The translations under genes were made by a program, and so were the position numbers. DNA of 64,000 bases from Nageia nagi (Eukaryota > Pinophyta): assembly GCA_050084985.1 (NCBI GenBank), contig JBITNC010000001.1:109492001-109556000 (forward strand), given 5' to 3'. Every line of letters begins with the position of its first letter. The stretch's first letter is position 1. Shown in pieces: positions 10,950 through 22,740 of the stretch. A model generated the notes under the pieces. It was not told the origin of the DNA, ran no database searches, and saw only the letters and a program-made list of their open reading frames with translations.

Positions 10950-12170
10950 TTATAATTTTTTAATAGGGAATCTATTCCTGACGTGTTCAAATCGAGTTTG
11001 GATTGCATCAGGATTGAATGAACAATGTGTTGAACTAAACAAAAAACTAAAATCCAATACCACTTGATTATGATAGATTTCTAGAATACAATAATCTAAG
11101 TGTTCAGATGTTACAGCTTGAGTGATAGAAATGATTTGTTCTCGATATTTTAAATTCAGGTTGAGAGTACAATCAACTATTATTTTGGACTTTTCTATAG
11201 GCCACAGAAGATAGAAATATATCATTAAATCATATTCTGAGCTAGGAGAAGACCATAACTCAAATGTGTTGATACAAACAATAACTTGATATCCATTTAC
11301 TTTGACATCCCAACCGTAAGATTCACATGCATCATAGAATGTCAAGGCCATTTTCTATTGTATTTCAAGAGGCATGGAAAAGATATTTGAATACAAAAGA
11401 GTAGGAGCATTATGAATAACTTTCATAAAGATATCTTTGTCATACCTACTTTCAAACTCTGGAAGATAACTTCCATTATTACACACTCTATGTCCTTTTG
11501 ATAGTTTTTCGATAATCTCACTTCTAACACTTATTTGATTCATTGTTGTAAGTTTGGCAATACAACAAGCTTGCCTTTCTTCCAACTTTCATTTCCAAAT
11601 TGTGTGTCACATTTGCATGCGAGAAAATTTGTGAATTTGCCTATAGTATTGTTATGACGTTCTAGGAGGAAAAGCCACAAAAGTATTTGAAAAATCATAA
11701 ATCACTCTTTTATGAGGTAAATAATGTAAAATTTCATTTATCCATTCTGGGGTTTTAGTTAATTGTTTAACGTATTTCTACCTAGCTAAAAGGAGTGAAT
11801 ACTCAGTTAATTGGCAATTTATAATAATTCTCGACATTCCATAAGGCCATTGTAGGCAGAAAACTATTATTTCTTGTGATATTCTTTCCATATGGGTGAA
11901 ATAGATTTGTGGACCTAAAATAATGCTTACTTCGTATCCACAAAAAGTGACTTCCAAATCATTATTTCTACCATAAAACATATGATGTGTTCTTTCATAC
12001 TATTCATCAATGGTCAATTGTAAATAATTTAAGAGATTAAGATCAAATCCATGTTTTAAATATGTAAATGCTAAATCACCTGAATATCTTGGTGGTGGAA
12101 ATTTTACTTGTGGTGGCATTATGCTACCATCATTAGATTCCTTTGCCAAATTCATCCTTTCTATTTTAAT
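10950..12170 (-). pseudogene. ORF3 of element B, unrecognised accessory protein
   Basis: Downstream of integrase on the sense strand, about 400 codons interrupted by about five stops. It starts near 12158 with MNLAKESNDGSIMPPQVKFP. The pattern FCLQWP..SRIIINC at about 11820-11880 and its echo YLLWP..SKIIVDC at about 11165-11215 suggest two related halves. Element A has the homologue after its own integrase (35787-37197), with FHWP..SRLILDC, and extends about 100 codons further. I see no transmembrane helix and do not recognise the family. Conservation in two copies at the same place argues for a real element gene. Confidence 0.7.
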
Positions 12171-12280
12171 CATTAACACTTGACAAATATCAATACTTTT
12201 ATTTATTTATCAATTTAACAATAAAATAAAATGAAAGAAAACTAATATACACATTTTCATTTTTTATCATTTTATGTATG

Positions 12281-13420
12281 GAAGGGTCGAAGATGCATGA
12301 TATTTATAGGTTCACGCTCTTCATTTCCTTCTAAGTCTGATAAATGATAAGTTCTTCTACTGAATTTTTTCTTAATGATGTATGGTCCTAACCAATTCGA
12401 AGCAAACTTATCTCTAAGCTGTCATTCTATTCGTGAAGTTTGTTGATTTTCTTTTAAAACTAAATCACCTATTTTTAATTCATGAATTAAATCCCTTTTA
12501 TCAAAAGCTCATTTTATCCTCTTCTAATAAACTTGCATATGTTCTAAAGCATTAATACATTTTTCATCTAAAAGTAACAATTGATCTAAGCGAGTCTGTC
12601 TTGCTTCTTCATCAGAATTTTGCTCACTTAGATTTACTCTAAGGGATGGTATCTCAAGTTCTATGGGTAGGATGGCTTCTGTTCCATATACTAAAGAGAA
12701 TGGTGTTGCCCCAATAGGGGTGCGTACACTAGTACGATAAGCCCATAAGGCCTTTGATATTTGCATATGCCAATCTCTATGAGAATCATTTACTATTTTT
12801 GCTAAGATGTTTCGAATAGTATTATTAGTAGCTTCTTCCTATCCATTTCCTTGTCGATAATATGGAGTGGAAAACTTTGTTTAATTTTATACTTGTCACA
12901 TATTCATTTTACCTCCTTATTTTTAAAATTTTTTCCATTATCCGTAATTAATTGGTTCGGTATGCTGAATCTACATATAATATAACTTTCTATAAATTCT
13001 GTAATTTTTGAACCAATAGTGGAAGTCATAGGAATAACCTCTACCCATTTAGTAAAATATTCAGTTGCTATGATGATGAACTTGTGTCCACCAGAAGACA
13101 TAGGTGTAATTTGTCCTATTAAATCTAATGCCCATTTAGAGAATGGCCAAAGTGATTGTATAGGATGTAGTTCTTGAGATGGTTGTGAAAATAAATGAGC
13201 ATATTGTTGACATTTAAAATATTTTTTAACATATCTACAACAATCCTTTTCCATAGTAGGCCAATAATACCCCATTCATATTAATCGTTTAACAATCACA
13301 GCACCGTTAAAATGTCCTCCACATGTTCCATCATGAGCGGAGGATATAGCCTTTTTAATATCATTACATTCAAGAAATCTGAGTAAAATACCTTTGAAAT
13401 TTCATCGATGTAAGATATCC
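12281..13420 (-). pseudogene. Element B integrase
   Basis: The N-terminal zinc-binding part has HDGTCGGHF then CCRYVKKYFKCQQ, where the first Cys of the CX2C pair has become Tyr. The core has ALDLIGQ and LITDNGKNFKNKE, the two Asp positions. The third catalytic region is broken around 12830-12900. The C-terminal part continues with WAYRTSVRTPIGATPFSLVYGTE, LDQLLLLDEK and LGPYIIKKKF, and ends LRPFHT-stop near 12281. Stops and at least one frameshift disable it. It follows the second RNase H and precedes ORF3. Confidence 0.88.
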
Positions 13421-13579
13421 CCTATCAAACAATATTTAGTGGCTTTGATTTTAAATGCTCGTCATGATGATTTATTAAGGTTTGTAGGAAGAGTTCCAAA
13501 TTTTAAAAAATCTATCAATTCCTTGTACCAATTATCTTTATCAGTTACGTCACTACTTAACACACTTTTTTCTTCATCT

Positions 13580-14090
13580 TCCTATTGTAATGATGATTGG
13601 GACAATTGAATTATTTCAACTTGAATTGAATATTTTTTAGGATCCCCTGGGATAAGAGATCCAATAGAAGCCATAGCATCTGTAAATCTATTAGATGATC
13701 TTGGTGCCGCTTCTATACTAAATCGGTCAAAAGATTTTAATAATTCTTCAACTAATGCTTTATACTTTTGAAGTAAAGGTTCTTTACATTGATAGATTCC
13801 TTTCACTTGATTTACGATGAGTAAAGAATCCCCAATAATCTTAATTCTTTTAAATTTTAATTTAACTGTAGTTTTTAATGCTAATATCAAAGCTTCGTAT
13901 TCTGCATTATTATTAGTACAAGGAAATTTTAATTTAAATGAATATGGTATAGGGATCCCTTGTGGGGTTATAAATACGACACCTACTCCACCACCTTGTT
14001 CACATCAGGAACCATCAAAGTGTATTGTCATATCCCAATCATCTTCAGGTTCTATAGGTATTTCAATTTCATCTAGTTGAAACACCCCAT
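13580..14090 (-). pseudogene. Element B second RNase H (archaeal type)
   Basis: The second, non-RT-linked RNase H that marks the Tat lineage: TIHFDGS, CEQGGGVGVVFITPQG, CTNNNAEYEALILALK, IIGDSLLIVNQVKG, APRSSNRFTDAMASIGSLI. The catalytic-type D, E and D positions are readable. One stop follows FDGS. It lies between RT-linked RNase H and integrase. Confidence 0.85.
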
Positions 14091-14149
14091 CATTGGGTAA
14101 TTCAATGACAAGGGGTTTATCATCATGCAATGGAGCATTATTGAGATAA

Positions 14150-14766
14150 TCAGCAATTACTTATCCTTTTATTGACCTTTATCCAATAAAATGTAAATCA
14201 AATTTGGTTAAATGCATTATCCACTTTGTATTTCTTGAATTTTGATATGTTTTATTCATCATATATTTCAACGAATCCATTTTAGAGATGACGTATGTTG
14301 TATGATTAAGCATATAATGTCAGAGTTTTTTAGTAGCAAAAATAACAGTAAGACATAATTTTTCCAAATATATGTACTTAATCTCGTAGCTCGCTAGGGT
14401 TCTACTCAGATAATATATAGCTTGCTCCTTATTGTGTTCATTCTTTTGAGCAAGCATTGTTCCTAAAGCACTTTCAGTAGCAAAGATATATAACAAAAAG
14501 GGTACGTCTTTTCTTGGTGGACTTAAGACAGGAGGTGATAATAAATATCTTTTAATTTCATCGAATGCATCTTGTTGCTCTTTGCCCTAATGATATTCTA
14601 CTCCCTTTTTTAACAATTTTGTAAATGGTTTACATTTATCAGAAAGTTGAGCTATAAACCTTCTAATAAATTGTAACTTGCCCTATAAACTTTGTAATTG
14701 TTTTAGATTTGCAGGAGGTGGCATGTCTACTACTACCTTCACTTTACTAGGATCTATTTCAATTCC
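14150..14766 (-). pseudogene. Element B RT-linked RNase H
   Basis: Continues the RT reading: GIEIDPSKVKVVVDMPPPANLKQLQSL, RRFIAQLSDKCKPFTKLLKKG, AQKNEHNKEQAIYYLSRTL. Stops occur after LQSL, near EYH and elsewhere. Element A has a stop exactly at the Gln of KEQAIYY. The domain is degraded but its order is normal. Confidence 0.82.
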
Positions 14767-15474
14767 TCATTGAGACATAATAAATCCTAATAATTTTCCT
14801 GAAGTTACACCAAAAACACATTTTTTTGGATTTAACCTTACTTTATGTTCTAATAATCTATCTAAGACTTTAATTAGATCTTTTCCATGATCTACTCGAT
14901 ATTTAGATCTAACCAACAAATCATCGACATAATCTTCTACTATGTCATGCATATAGTCATGGAATATATAAGTCATAGCCCTTTGATAAGTTGCCCCAGT
15001 GTTTTTCAATCCAAAAGGTATAACTTTATAACAAAAGGTACCCCAAGGAGTTATAAAGGCCATTTTATGTTGATCTTCAATAGCTATTTTTATTTGATCA
15101 TAACCAGAAAACCCGTCCATTAATGATAACATATCATGTCTTGCTGTCGAATCTACCAAAATATCAATGCTAGGTAGAGGGAAATCATCTTTAGGATAAG
15201 CTTTGTTAAGATCATGAAAATCTATGCATATTCTTATTTTTCCTCTTGGTTTTTTCATAGGTACCATATTGGATATCCAATCTGAGTAGTCTATAGGTTG
15301 TATAAATTTAGCTTCTAATAATTTTTGGACTTCTTCTTTGACCATTAAAGCTATAGTAGGATGCATTTTACGTAATTTTTGTTTAACAAGTTTAGCATCA
15401 GGCTTTAAGGCTAAATTATGTACTACTAACTTGGGATCTATTCTAGGCATGTCTACATATGACCATGCAAACAC
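14767..15474 (-). pseudogene. Element B reverse transcriptase
   Basis: The longest intact piece of B pol (235 codons). Motifs in order: FIQPIDYSDWISNMVPMKKPRGKIRICIDF, DLNKAYPKDDFPLP, LMDGFSGYDQI, FGLKNTGATYQRAM, and the polymerase site YVDDLLVRSK, intact. KCVFGVTSGKLLGFIMSQ then ends in a stop where relatives have a conserved residue before GIEIDP. DLNKAYPKDDF identifies the Tat lineage. The domain is intact, but its flanks are broken. Confidence 0.92.
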
Positions 15475-15480
15475 CTTTTC

Positions 15481-16560
15481 TCATTCTTTTAATAAGGTTA
15501 TGATTTCTTCTTGTTCATTTTCCGTGAGGTTTTCTCCTAATTGAATAATTTTAGGATTTTGAGGATCATTACTAATATTTATTTCTAAGACTTTTTCAGT
15601 AAGCATATGTGACCCTTCTTCTAATTGATTTGGTATTGGTATCCAGCCATTATCGTTAGCACTATATTCTTCATCGTATTCTTGAATTTGTTCATTCATG
15701 CATACTTGATTTTCATAAGAACCAAATATGTGATCTATGTTTTTGAACTCATGTACCGAAGGATTAGATGATACAAGAGAAAAATCAGCAATTGCTTCAT
15801 CTATAGAAGTATTGGCTATTATTTTAATTAAATTTTGATTTTCATTAACTTCATCTATTTGTTCATTATTTTGATCTTAAATATCCTTCTCTTTTATTGT
15901 AACCATATTTATCGATGGTATATCTAAATATGGAGTGATTGATGATTTGACATTTATATTTATTTTTTCTTGTATATCACTTGGTAAGCACGAATGATTC
16001 TAGGGTGGCTCAATATTATTAATAAAGAGCATCTCGATTCCTTCTAAGACATCCATTTCATTTAATTGTTCTTCTCTTATATCAACAATTTCTTGTACTA
16101 TGGATTCTTTCTCTAAAATTTCTTCATTATAATCCAAATTCCCTTCTCCTAAATTTTCTAATTTAGCAAGATTTTCACATTCATTTCGATAACCTAATCT
16201 CCTTTTATCAGTGGGATATTGATATTGTAATTCAATTATTTCCCATGGACCCTGTTCATATCGACCCAATCCTCATCCTTGCCAATTACATTTGTTAAAA
16301 TAGTTTAAGATAAATGCTCTTGAACATGGCGATAAATATTTCATATCATTATTGAAATTTCCTTCATATGTTTGATTGGGTATTGTTGACATAGGATCTA
16401 CTATCCCTGCATAGATAAACATCATTTGATTGGGTACTTCTCCTAAAGGTACTATTTGTCCAATCACACTAGGTGATTCAGATAATCTTCCCATTTCTTG
16501 CAATGAAGGTATATTAAATACCACATCATCTACGTCATATTCTCCCAACCCTAAATCTCT
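15481..16560 (-). pseudogene. Element B protease-RT linker with G-patch-like segment
   Basis: YDVDDVVFNIPSLQEMGR, SVIGQIVPLGEVPNQMMF and KYLSPCSRAFILNYF are followed by a stop, then GRYEQGPWEII and TDKRRLGYRNE, matching the G-patch-like segment of Tat elements. An acidic stretch (EGNLDYNEEILEKES) and IPNQLEEGSHMLTEK lead into RT. The order and wording are shared with element A at 4340-5196. Function unknown. Several stops. Confidence 0.68.
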
Positions 16561-16829
16561 TAATTTAACTTTTACTAGATATACATGGGAGGAGTCATTA
16601 TTAGATGTGGTGTTTACTTGTTTTGATGAAGAGGCTCCATATTTTTTGTCTAAAGCTTTAGCAACTCTTTCCTAAGTATCTTTATCTTGTATAACTATAC
16701 CACCTTTTTCTTTTATGATTTCAGATTGATTCGTACTTTTGTTCATTAATATAGTTGATAAATTAGGAGACAGTAAGGTCACTTTATTCGGATCAAAAAT
16801 TAAATTACAATGTGAGTAAGGATCCGGAT

Positions 16830-17270
16830 CTTTAAACACACAATGAACTTTATCTTTGTAGATGTATTTTAAACATCCATGATAGGTTGATGGAACACAT
16901 TACATTTCTCTAATCCATGGACATCCTAAGAGAACGTTGTATTGTATAATATTTCCTTCAATTATATGTAATAAAGTTTGAATAGTTTTAGCCCCTACTG
17001 CAATCGGAAGCACTATTGATCCTAAAGTTGAACACACTGCATCATTAAACACCCTAATCTGTAAAGAAGGAGCTAAGATGAGCGAATCTGGTAAATTCAA
17101 ATTTTTGTATGTAGCATCTAAAATTATATTTATAGCCAGTCCTTCATCTATCAGAATTCTTTTAAATAATTTCCCATCTACTTTACCAATTATATGTAAA
17201 GGTGGATCAAGTCCACCTGGTCCATTGTTATTGAATTTTTCTTATTCGTAAAAGGTGATGCTAGGTTGTT
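16830..17270 (-). pseudogene. Element B aspartic protease
   Basis: The active-site segment reads ILIDEGLAINII, where the usual plant form is DGG; a single G-to-A change explains Glu. It is followed by LNLPDSLILAPSLQIRVF, GSIVLPIAVG, IEGNIIQYNVLLGCPW and a stop, then CVPSTYHGCLKY. LLGxPW and PSTYH are the family landmarks. It is disabled by the active-site change and the stops. Confidence 0.8.
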
Positions 17271-17529
17271 GAGATATCTTCAAACTTTTAACTATTGAAA
17301 TAAAATTATTAGGGTTACTAATATCCACTTGAATTTCTTGTAGAATTTGATTCATAGCCTCCCTATAACTCTCAGACTATTGTAATAATTCCAATAAAGT
17401 CATCTTAACTGGAGACATTTTCAATTGTCATTGAAGAGCACCTTTTATCGAAACTTTAGGTTATTGTGAAGGAGGTATTGGTTGTATATTAATTGGGTTT
17501 GATATTGATTGATTTTTTTATGGATCATC

Positions 17530-18487
17530 CTATTTATTCTGATATTGTTGCGCTCTTGTAGCTATACCAATCATATGTATTGAATCATCTATAGTCCCTA
17601 TAAATGGTGTATCCTTATTATTCCATGTATAGTTCATTTGGTTTGGGATGGTCACCACATTGTTAGCTTGATGTGAAGGTAAGGGGTTTTGATATATCCC
17701 TAAATTTTGATTCGAAGGCACAACAGGATTATCCACATCTATTTTTTAACTATCTATCAAGTCTTGAATTTTATGTTGTAAAGTTTGACATCTATTTGAA
17801 TTATGTCCTTTTTGTCTATGATAAGCACAAAATTCATTTTCCTTATACCATTTGCTTCCCTTAGCATTAGGATTTTCAAGTTTTATATTAGGTAATCTAA
17901 TCATACCATTATCACATAATTTTTTAAGTATTTCGGCTAATGGTTTTGATAATGGGGTAAAATTTCTTTTAGGCTTAGGTTCAACATTTTCTTCAGTTTT
18001 TGAAGCTTGACCAGAATCTTCTATCATAGCTATTTGATTGTTTTGTGGTTGCTTAGTACTATTTTCATGTTGATTACCCTTTTTATATTCCTTTTTCTTA
18101 AGCTTTAGTTCTCCATCTTGAATTTTAACTCTTTCTATAACTACTGCCTGAGCCATAGCTTCTTCAAAAGTTTTATGTTGTTGAATTTGGAGAACACTAG
18201 CTATTGGTCTTAGACAACTTTGACTAAATAATTTAACCAATTCCTCCTGTGGTATTTTATAAGGCATACTAGTAAGTATAGCCCACCATCTTGAGATGTA
18301 ATCTTGTATAGTTTCATTAGGAAATTGTTGCAATCTTGTGAGATCAATGATTGAAGATCTTTCTTTAATATTGATCCTAAAGTGTTCAAGAAATTGATTA
18401 GCCAATTGTTCGAATGTATATAAACTATGCATAGTTAAACTATTATACAAATCTAAAGCTTGGCTTGCAAGTGTCATAGGAAATATA
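17530..18487 (-). pseudogene. Element B gag, C-terminal half
   Basis: The gag domain continues from 28049 across the C insertion: PMTLASQALDLYNSL, LANQFLEHFRINIKE, ISRWWAILTSMPYKIPQEELVKLFSQS. A basic region then precedes the CX2HX4HX4C knuckle (CAYHRQKGHNSNRC) and a tail (QNLGIYQNPLPSHQ). 17746-18487 is open for about 247 codons, so gag is better kept than protease. Joining it to the upstream half needs removal of C and one CATAA. Confidence 0.88.
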
Positions 18488-18492
18488 CATAA
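18488..18492. repeat. Left target-site duplication of element C (CATAA)
   Basis: CATAA precedes the C 5' LTR and recurs perfectly at 28044-28048 after the 3' LTR. Removing C and one copy restores B gag (NDDSLML then CIFPMTLAS). Confidence 0.93.
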
Positions 18493-18800
18493 TGTTAACA
18501 CATAAAAATGAATTTATGTTTTTAAATCAATAAATTAATGAAATATGCTTGGCCTAACTATATGTCTTGAATGGATTAAAGTGATAATATCAATGTTTGG
18601 CTTGAATATGAATATTGTATGGTTTACCTTGAATATTGCATGGTTTATCTTGAATATTGCATGGGTTATCTTGAATATTGTATGGTTTATCTTGAGTATT
18701 GCATGAATTATCTTGTTTTTTGATGTGTTTATATTAAATCTTGTGAATTAACCTTATTTATGTGGATGCACGCTGACCTATGGGTGGTATTATCTATTAT

Positions 18801-18811
18801 CTATATAAATA
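18801..18811 (+). promoter_or_regulatory. TATA box of element C LTR
   Basis: CTATATAAATA followed by AGGG, about 310 bp into the LTR and matched in every C LTR copy (26897 and 27456 in the 3' LTR). It is the likely Pol II core promoter; transcription should start about 30 bp downstream. Confidence 0.7.
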
Positions 18812-19041
18812 AGGGATCTAATAGTAAGTCCACAACAACAAGGATACACATGATCCCGCGTATGGTCTTGTAAGTGGCTACCCTTAAGGTATCTCTTGGT
18901 ACCGCCTACAAGGCTATGGTTTGTGTGCTTCCTTACGCAAGCTCTCCTGACATATGCAATCAATTCTGATATTACACTGCAATCTAAGATATCTATACTG
19001 AAGATCTGGACCTAATCGAGAGGTCAAAGCTATCAAGCTAG

Positions 19042-19123
19042 GGCCATCGGTGCTCCTTTGTGAATGGAAGAACACCACCGACGCTCTAATACTACTGAAA
19101 TGGACCACCTGCGGTCCTCTTTT
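19042..19123 (+). repeat. Triple phased palindromic motif in C LTR
   Basis: Three related units begin at 19042 (GGCCATCGGTGCTCC), 19073 (CACCACCGACGCTCT) and 19103 (GACCACCTGCGGTCC), 31 and 30 bp apart. The last lies in the imperfect palindrome GGACCACCTGCGGTCC. The triple is preserved in the old fragment at 254/284/315 and in both halves of the 3' LTR. They are GC-rich islands in AT-rich sequence, downstream of the TATA box and so probably in transcribed DNA. Confidence 0.65.
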
Positions 19124-19390
19124 CGCATCTTTGCAGGTCACGGCATTGTGGAAAAGGTAGCTTATCATCACTACATCACCAACATCTACATCTTTCGTTG
19201 TCAGGTACGTCCCGTGTGGTAAGTACATGAATCACAGTCTTGGTTGGTACAAGTACACTGCTGAATTGGTTATGTTGTTTATTGATATCTAGAATAAATC
19301 ACTATCTGTAGCTAGTATATAGATAATATTGAGTTTGTAGATATATCTCTATTTATTTATTTACACACTCAATTTTTATTGGTAAACATT

Positions 19391-19408
19391 TGGTGAACCC
19401 GACGTGAA
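19391..19408 (+). other. Primer binding site of element C
   Basis: TGGTGAACCCGACGTGAA begins two bases after the LTR end, starting with the TGG expected of a tRNA 3' complement. Element E has TGGTGAACCTGACATTC in the same place. I could not assign the tRNA. Confidence 0.7.
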
Positions 19409-19552
19409 CTACACATCATTATACTAAAACCCTAAAGGTTTTAGTTAAGATTAACATCTATTTTGTGAGTGTCTTAGTTATGGAATAGCTTAAGTTATTC
19501 TTGCGAAGTCTTTCAAGAAGGGATTTGGGTGAATTATTGGTAGAAATCAGAC

Positions 19553-21883
19553 ATGATGATCTGGAGGGATCCGGAGGAATGCAACAGTGCTGAGGGTGAC
19601 AATAGTAGTGTTCAGGCTACAATGGAAGGTATGCAGAGGTAGATAGATAGATTGGCAAGGAGATTAGCTCTGCCTAACGATTCTTTCAAATTCGGTAGTC
19701 CTTTATGTGATGACATTCATAGGCATATGCCACCATCCGATTACAAAGAACCAAAATTCAGTAAGTATAATGGTGAAGGAGATCCAAGAAGGCATATACA
19801 GGGTTTCAAGGGTGAGTGTGAACTCACAATTGGTACTGACCAAAGATTACAGGCTAAATTCTTCCCCTAGAGCTTGGAAGGAGATGCACAAGAATGGTTT
19901 TATGGTTTACCTGAAGGGTCCATCACATCATTTAAGGAATTTAGTGATTTGTTTCTGGAGCAATATAAGCATAACATCAAGAAGGAGGTTATGCTATCAG
20001 ATTTATGTGCTATTAAACAAGATAGTGATGAGCAACTGGATAAATTTGTTGTAAGGTTTAAGAAGACATGGCAACAAGTAAAGACTAGGCTGACAGAAAA
20101 AGAGGTAAATAACATTTTTAAAGAAGCTATTATATTGCCCTTACAATCATATGTTATTGATTATACACATCTCACATTTTTCGATATGACGTATAAACTG
20201 TTAGAGAAAGAAAAAGTCCTTGTGAAGCTAGGGCTTGTAAAGTATAGCAATAATGATAAGGCTAAAGCAGAAGATAAGAAACCACAATTATCAAAGAAGG
20301 AGAAAACTATTCATGTGGTTGAGAAGACAAATGTGATGAAAGAGAGGAAATTTGTGAAATTTCCCATACCTCCGAGGTATATCTTAAAAGATCTTATGGC
20401 AAAAGGATTATTGCAACCTTTACCAAAGCAGGAAGAAGATCCTACAGCAGAAAGACCTCCTTGGTATAAGGAAGATAGATATTACGAATACCATCAGGCT
20501 AAAGGCCATGCTACAAATGGGTGTATAAGCCTTAGGGATAGGGTACAGAAACTCATAGAAGAGGGATTTTATGTGTGTCTAGCAAAAGTCCAGGATGTGG
20601 AGGTAGAGCAACATGTCAATGTGATTTTTCACGAAGATGTTTGTGTAGCACTTACAAGAGGGAGAGCTAGAGAAATGGTAGATCCAGTTACCTGCGAGAG
20701 GGAGTTACCAAAAGACCCTAGAAGTTTTGATTTAATTGAGCAATTAAAAAGCACACTAGCTAAGGTTAGTCTCTTTGAATTACTTCAGATTTTAGCACCT
20801 CATAGGGAGATGATGAATCAGGTTTTTAGGAATAGTCAGGTAGATCAAAATATTTCTATTGTTGCTTTTGCAGAAAAGGCTAAGATTTGGGGTAAAGGGG
20901 AAGTTATTGCATTTAATCCTAATGAGAAGCCTAGCAAGGATGTCACTAGGCTTCATCTGCCTTTGTTCATTGAGGTGGAGGCCTTTGGAGTGACAGTTAA
21001 GAGGTCATTGATAGATGGAGGGGCAGCCCTGAATATTGCTACCACTCACTTGTTGGAGCAATTCGATTCAGATGTGTTACCTCCAAGGGAAGAAACCACC
21101 ATGAAAGTCAAAGGATTTGATGGTATACCTAGAAAATGTGTAGGAACTATTACACTACCAATTAAGGTTGGTAATAAAGTGCTTGATACTTTATTTTATA
21201 TCAAGTAAGGAAGGCCTTCCTTTAACTTTATCCTTGGGAGACCTTGGATAGATGATATGGAGGGAGTGGCATCAACGCTACATAGGTGTTTCAAATTCTA
21301 CTTTGAGGGGAATGTTTATAAGGTTGAGGCAGATGAACAGATGGCTAAGCAGTGTAATCTTGTCCTCCCGGAGAGATTTGTTCCATGTGATGCGGAAGAT
21401 GAAACTCTTCAAAATAGGAATGATCGGATCTACAGGAAAGCATTACAGAAAATTAACGTGATGGATATCGGGATCGGTTCATACGTTATCACAAACATCA
21501 ATGAAATTAGTCAGGACAAAAACTCCAATGAACAGCAACAAGGCAAGGAAGAAGAGCGCCCACATTCATTTTCAAAGATAGAGGACCACCGGCGGTCTTT
21601 TTCTGTGGAAGAAATGGAGAAAAGTCAGCCGAGTATAATTCCATGTCAAGATAATGATAATGTTCATCAGGATGAAAACTCACAAACAGTGCAGATTGAA
21701 GATTGGGTAAGCAGTTGTTATGTTATTGATTGCAAGATTGAGGAAGAATATGCTATACATACTATAGATTTATTTCAAAATGATGACACCTTTTTAGAAA
21801 CATTAGGTACTAGAACAGAATATCCAATAAGGCATGAAAAAAGAATTCAAACACGTTTGTCCAGATATACATGCTTGTTTTGA
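19553..21883 (+). pseudogene. Element C gag and protease
   Basis: Start ATG at 19553 (MMIWRDPEECNSAEG); all pieces to 21883 share one frame. The gag domain has YNGEGDPRRHIQGF and GDAQEWFYGLPEGSITSFKEF, then a Lys/Glu-rich stretch. In the knuckle YYEYHQAKGHATNGC the first Cys has become Tyr. The protease segment is KRSLIDGGAALNIATTHLLEQF and then FILGRPWIDDM. Stops: TAG at 19640 and 19868, and TAA at 21206 just before GRPSF. A one-base shift near 21842, in an A-run, moves the frame to that of RT. The first TAG sits where CAG would fit. Confidence 0.92.
21554..21600 (+). repeat. Phased motif pair inside C coding sequence, gag/protease-RT linker
   Basis: GAGCGCCCACATTC at 21554 and GACCACCGGCGGTC at 21584, 30 bp apart. 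Same family as the LTR triple. It lies in the poorly conserved linker between protease and RT. Confidence 0.6.
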
Positions 21884-22007
21884 GGAATCCGGGGAGGATA
21901 AGATTGAGGGGTTGGGAGAGTTGCCATTCCCTTTGTCATCAGAAGCTGAAGTTACCTGGTTAAATGAGGAAATCGAAGAAGTCAATATCGGCTCTCTAGA
22001 GACACCA

Positions 22008-22740
22008 TGAATATTAAAAATAGGTAAGCTTCTTGAAGCACCATTGCAAAATGAATTGGTTCAATCTTTTTATGATTATTCCGAGTTGTTTGCATGGTCT
22101 TACAAAGATATGCCAGGGTTAGATGAGAATTTTGTGGTTCATAGCCTGGTGGTTGAAAAAGGGGTAGTTCCAATAAAACAAAAGCCATGAAAGATGCCTT
22201 TTCAGGTTTCATTACTTGTGAAAAAGGAAATAGAGAAATTGTTGGAAGTCAGATTTATAAGGCCCATTGACTACTCAGAATGGATGGCTAATGTAGTTCT
22301 AGTTAAGAAGCCTACAGGTGAAATTAGAGTGTGTACTGATTTTAGGGACCTCAATAAAGCTTGTCCAAAAGATGATTTCCCATTGCCCAACATAGATATG
22401 ATCATTGATAGTTTAGCGGGGTATGAGATGCTGTCATTTATGGATAGCTTTTCAGGATATAATCAGATTAAAATTAAAGAGAGTGATCAACACAAAACAG
22501 CCTTTAGAACACCTTGGGGCAACTTTTGCTACAAGGTGATACCGTTTGGTCTCAAAAATGCAGGAGCTACATACCAAAGAGCCATGATGGCTATGTTCCA
22601 TGATTTTATTCATAAGACAGTTGAGGTATATGTTGATGACATTTTGATTAAATCTAAAAACAAAGAAGATCATGTGTAGGATCTGAAAGCAGCATTTGAA
22701 AGGATGAGATAGTACAAGTTAAGAGTTAAGCCATAAAAGT
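22008..22740 (+). pseudogene. Element C reverse transcriptase
   Basis: Stops at 22008 and 22186 (the latter at the Arg of KQKPRKM) precede a 162-codon open piece: FIRPIDYSEWMANVVLVKKPTGEIRVCTDFRDLNKACPKDDFPLP, FMDSFSGYNQIKI, FGLKNAGATYQRAM and the intact catalytic YVDDILIKSK. Three stops follow at about 22677, 22709 and 22733; the last two are where relatives have Gln (MRQYKLR, KPQKC). The frame is +1 relative to gag. The domain core is intact. Confidence 0.92.

Larger units (their letters stand above)
18493..19388 (+). repeat. Element C 5' LTR
   Basis: 896 bp, TGTTAACACA...GGTAAACA. It contains repeated TTGAATATTGCATGGTTTATC units at about 18600-18720, a TATA box at 18801, and three 30-31-bp-spaced GACCACC motifs at 19042-19120. 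A minus-strand open frame across 18914-19228 is a by-product of LTR sequence. Confidence 0.95.

Noticed and set aside
12904-13275. A pararetroviral or endogenous viral origin for B pol
   Set aside because: The order RT, RNase H, second RNase H, integrase with LTRs and a TSD is that of Tat Ty3/gypsy. No movement-protein or coat motifs were seen.
18914-19228. 104-codon minus-strand ORF in the C LTR, also open at 27074-27325 and 27569-27883
   Set aside because: All three are the same LTR sequence, so openness is not independent evidence. There is no domain, and the old copy at 1-575 does not keep it.
22452-22673. Minus-strand ORF opposite C RT, and the similar 14887-15123 opposite B RT
   Set aside because: Antisense shadows of the conserved RT coding sequence.
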